Below, piece after piece: positions 63,020-64,000 of a DNA stretch of 64,000 nt. The stretch covers positions 62,001-126,000 of the forward strand of contig NZ_JAGGLR010000026.1 of the NCBI RefSeq assembly GCF_017874715.1, given 5' to 3'. This DNA is from Streptomyces iranensis. Its GTDB lineage: Bacteria; Actinomycetota; Actinomycetes; Streptomycetales; Streptomycetaceae. Below the pieces are notes generated by a model, which searched no databases, had not been told where the DNA came from, and worked only from the letters and a program-made list of their open reading frames with translations. A program made the translations under genes and the position numbers. The number at the start of each line of letters is the position of its first letter. Position 1 is the first letter of the stretch.

Positions 63020-63469
63020 TCAGCTCCCAGGCGTGCGCAAAACGACGGAGAACCGATTCCATCGGGCGATTTCACACCCGTTGGTGCGGTTGAACCAGGC
63101 GTTGACGGGACGCCCCGCCCAGTGGCCCGTCACCCGAGCCGTGGCCGACCCGCCGTACTGCCCGGTGCACATCGCGTCCGGCGACACCGGCGCGAACGGA
63201 TCCCGGCCCCATACGGTCTGCGAGTCCAGCTGTGCACACGCGGCCCGCGCCCGGGGGTGCGTACCGCCGGTCGGGTGGCAGTTCAGCAGAAAGGTCGCGG
63301 CGTCGTCGGCCTCACCGGTCTCACTCACGGTGATCACAAGCCGATCGGCGCTCTCCCCGTCGAACGGCAGGGGCAGCGGCAGCGGCGTGGCCGCGGCGGG
63401 GGCCAGCGCGCCCGCGGTGGCGGCGGTCGTCAGCGCGGCGGTGACGGCTAGGCGGTGCAGCAGGGCCAT
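63020..63469 (-). CDS. SSI-family subtilisin-inhibitor-like protein
   Basis: 149 residues from ATG 63469 (GGAG eight bases upstream). Sec signal, then an SSI domain with the four canonical Cys (LLNCHPTGGTHPRARAAC; DAMC ... NGC), GTHP, and WAGRPVNAWFNRTNGCEIARW. SSI proteins are abundant extracellular inhibitors of serine proteases. The reactive loop reads MCTGQYGG where classical SSI has MCPMVYDP, so P1 would be Gly, not Met, Lys or Arg. Specificity is therefore uncertain and it may not inhibit subtilisin. Monocistronic. Confidence 0.87.
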   Translation of the reverse strand: MALLHRLAVTAALTTAATAGALAPAAATPLPLPLPFDGESADRLVITVSETGEADDAATFLLNCHPTGGTHPRARAACAQLDSQTVWGRDPFAPVSPDAMCTGQYGGSATARVTGHWAGRPVNAWFNRTNGCEIARWNRFSVVLRTPGS

Positions 63470-63755
63470 GGGGGCACTCCTGGTGTGATCAGTCGGGGGC
63501 GCGCTGCCCCCGCCCCGTCTAACGCGCCGCCGCCGCGCGCGTTGCTCCGCCGTAAGGGGCTGTGCTCGCCGTAAGGGCTCCCCTCGGCCGTAAGGAGTGC
63601 GCTCCGCCGTACGGGCCGAGCTCCCCCGCCCCCTATTAGGGCTTTGCGATGGGCCCCGCCCGCCGAGTACCGTAGTCCGCGATTGGTGACATCCCGCTGG
63701 GCTGTGACATCATCTGCACACGCCACCTCGCGCTCACGCGAGCGACCGGTGTGTT

Positions 63756-63846
63756 GGAGGCTTCGCCTAGTCTGGTCTATGGCGCCGCACTGCTAATGCG
63801 GTTTGGGCCCTAAAGCCCATCGAGGGTTCAAATCCCTCAGCCTCCG
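63756..63846 (+). tRNA. tRNA-Ser (anticodon GCU)
   Basis: 91 bases. Acceptor GGAGGCT/AGCCTCC with discriminator G, anticodon stem CCGCA/TGCGG around CTGCTAA (anticodon GCT), long variable arm (TTGGGCCCTAAAGCCCA), T-arm GAGGGTTCAAATCCCTC identical to the tRNA at 44304. CCA is not encoded. Confidence 0.96.
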
Positions 63847-63853
63847 CTCTCCG

Positions 63854-63888
63854 ACAGGGGGCCCGCGCCTAAGGCGCGGGCCCCCTGT
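63854..63888 (+). terminator. tRNA-Ser(GCU) terminator
   Basis: A 16-bp perfect stem (ACAGGGGGCCCGCGCC / GGCGCGGGCCCCCTGT) with loop TAA, eight bases after the tRNA. Confidence 0.8.
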
Positions 63889-63949
63889 GTCGTTCCCGGA
63901 CCCGCCGCGAATGATCACGCAACCGCACCGCTGGTGGAGGTGGCACACA

Positions 63950-63977
63950 GTGACTCTCCAGTGGCTTTCCGTAGTAT
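63950..63977 (+). promoter_or_regulatory. Candidate promoter at window end
   Basis: GTGACT (63950) and TAGTAT (63972) with a 16-base spacer. It would serve a gene starting beyond 64000. Confidence 0.35.
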
Positions 63978-64000
63978 CCACCCCCGCTCCTCAAGTACCT

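Overview
The window is actinobacterial and almost certainly Streptomyces chromosome. It has very high GC, strong G/C bias at third codon positions, many GTG starts (a few TTG), GGAGG-type ribosome sites beside apparently leaderless mRNAs, and families typical of that genus (prokaryotic phospholipase A2, an SSI-type protease inhibitor, SpoIIE-type phosphatase, HATPase_c_2 regulators, SigE-family sigma factor). From memory, the order cydCD - kinase - ABC pairs - serS - pheA - Dyp peroxidase/CopCD/Sco/YcnI - pepP - GDPD - HtrA - tRNA-Ser resembles a conserved core-chromosome stretch of S. coelicolor; this was not checked.

Layout. 1-14.4 kb: 3' end of cydCD, a GAF histidine kinase, a secreted Gly-rich protein, a HAD phosphatase, a flavin-dependent monooxygenase, htpX-pspAB, and a four-gene cluster of two ABC ATPase/permease pairs. 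14.6-21.3 kb: CynX-type MFS with a FadR regulator, an antirepressor-like protein, an EmrB-type MFS divergent from a duplicated Lrp/AsnC regulator, and a secreted PLA2. 21.4-25 kb: HAD-serS (overlapping) and pheA, separated by a gene-free region holding several DnaA-box-like sequences. 25.1-31.6 kb: an extracytoplasmic copper-handling operon read right to left (membrane protein, YcnI, Sco, PCuAC, CopCD, DtpA-like peroxidase). 31.8-44.3 kb: regulators, a MocR gene beside an AhpD-like gene broken by a small palindromic element, pepP, a PP2C phosphatase, a degenerate Prim-Pol protein, DUF5926, an HATPase regulator, GDPD and HtrA. 44.3-51 kb: tRNA-Ser(UGA), an SRPBCC gene between two near-identical terminators, a small secreted protein, a DHA2 MFS, an unknown gene divergent from an XRE regulator, a membrane protein and a Prim-Pol protein. 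51.5-57.8 kb: a MaoC-DUF35 / MaoC / Ltp2-like operon with a palindromic operator over its promoter, a DUF1906 protein, a SigE-family sigma factor and an acyl-CoA synthetase. 58-64 kb: a 1566-residue PAS/degenerate-kinase/receiver protein, an SSI-like inhibitor and tRNA-Ser(GCU).

Themes. There is no prophage, CRISPR array or complete transposon; the only mobile trace is the approximately 157-bp element in the AhpD-like pseudogene. Short tandem repeats (10-50 bp) are common directly 3' of genes and inside linker-coding segments. The points most worth following are the DnaA-box cluster and the competing hairpins upstream of serS, the palindrome-bounded insertion, a decamer array in the 3' UTR of an efflux gene, the pseudo-hybrid-kinase with repeated basic motifs, and an over-represented octamer (CCGTAAGG/CCTTACGG).
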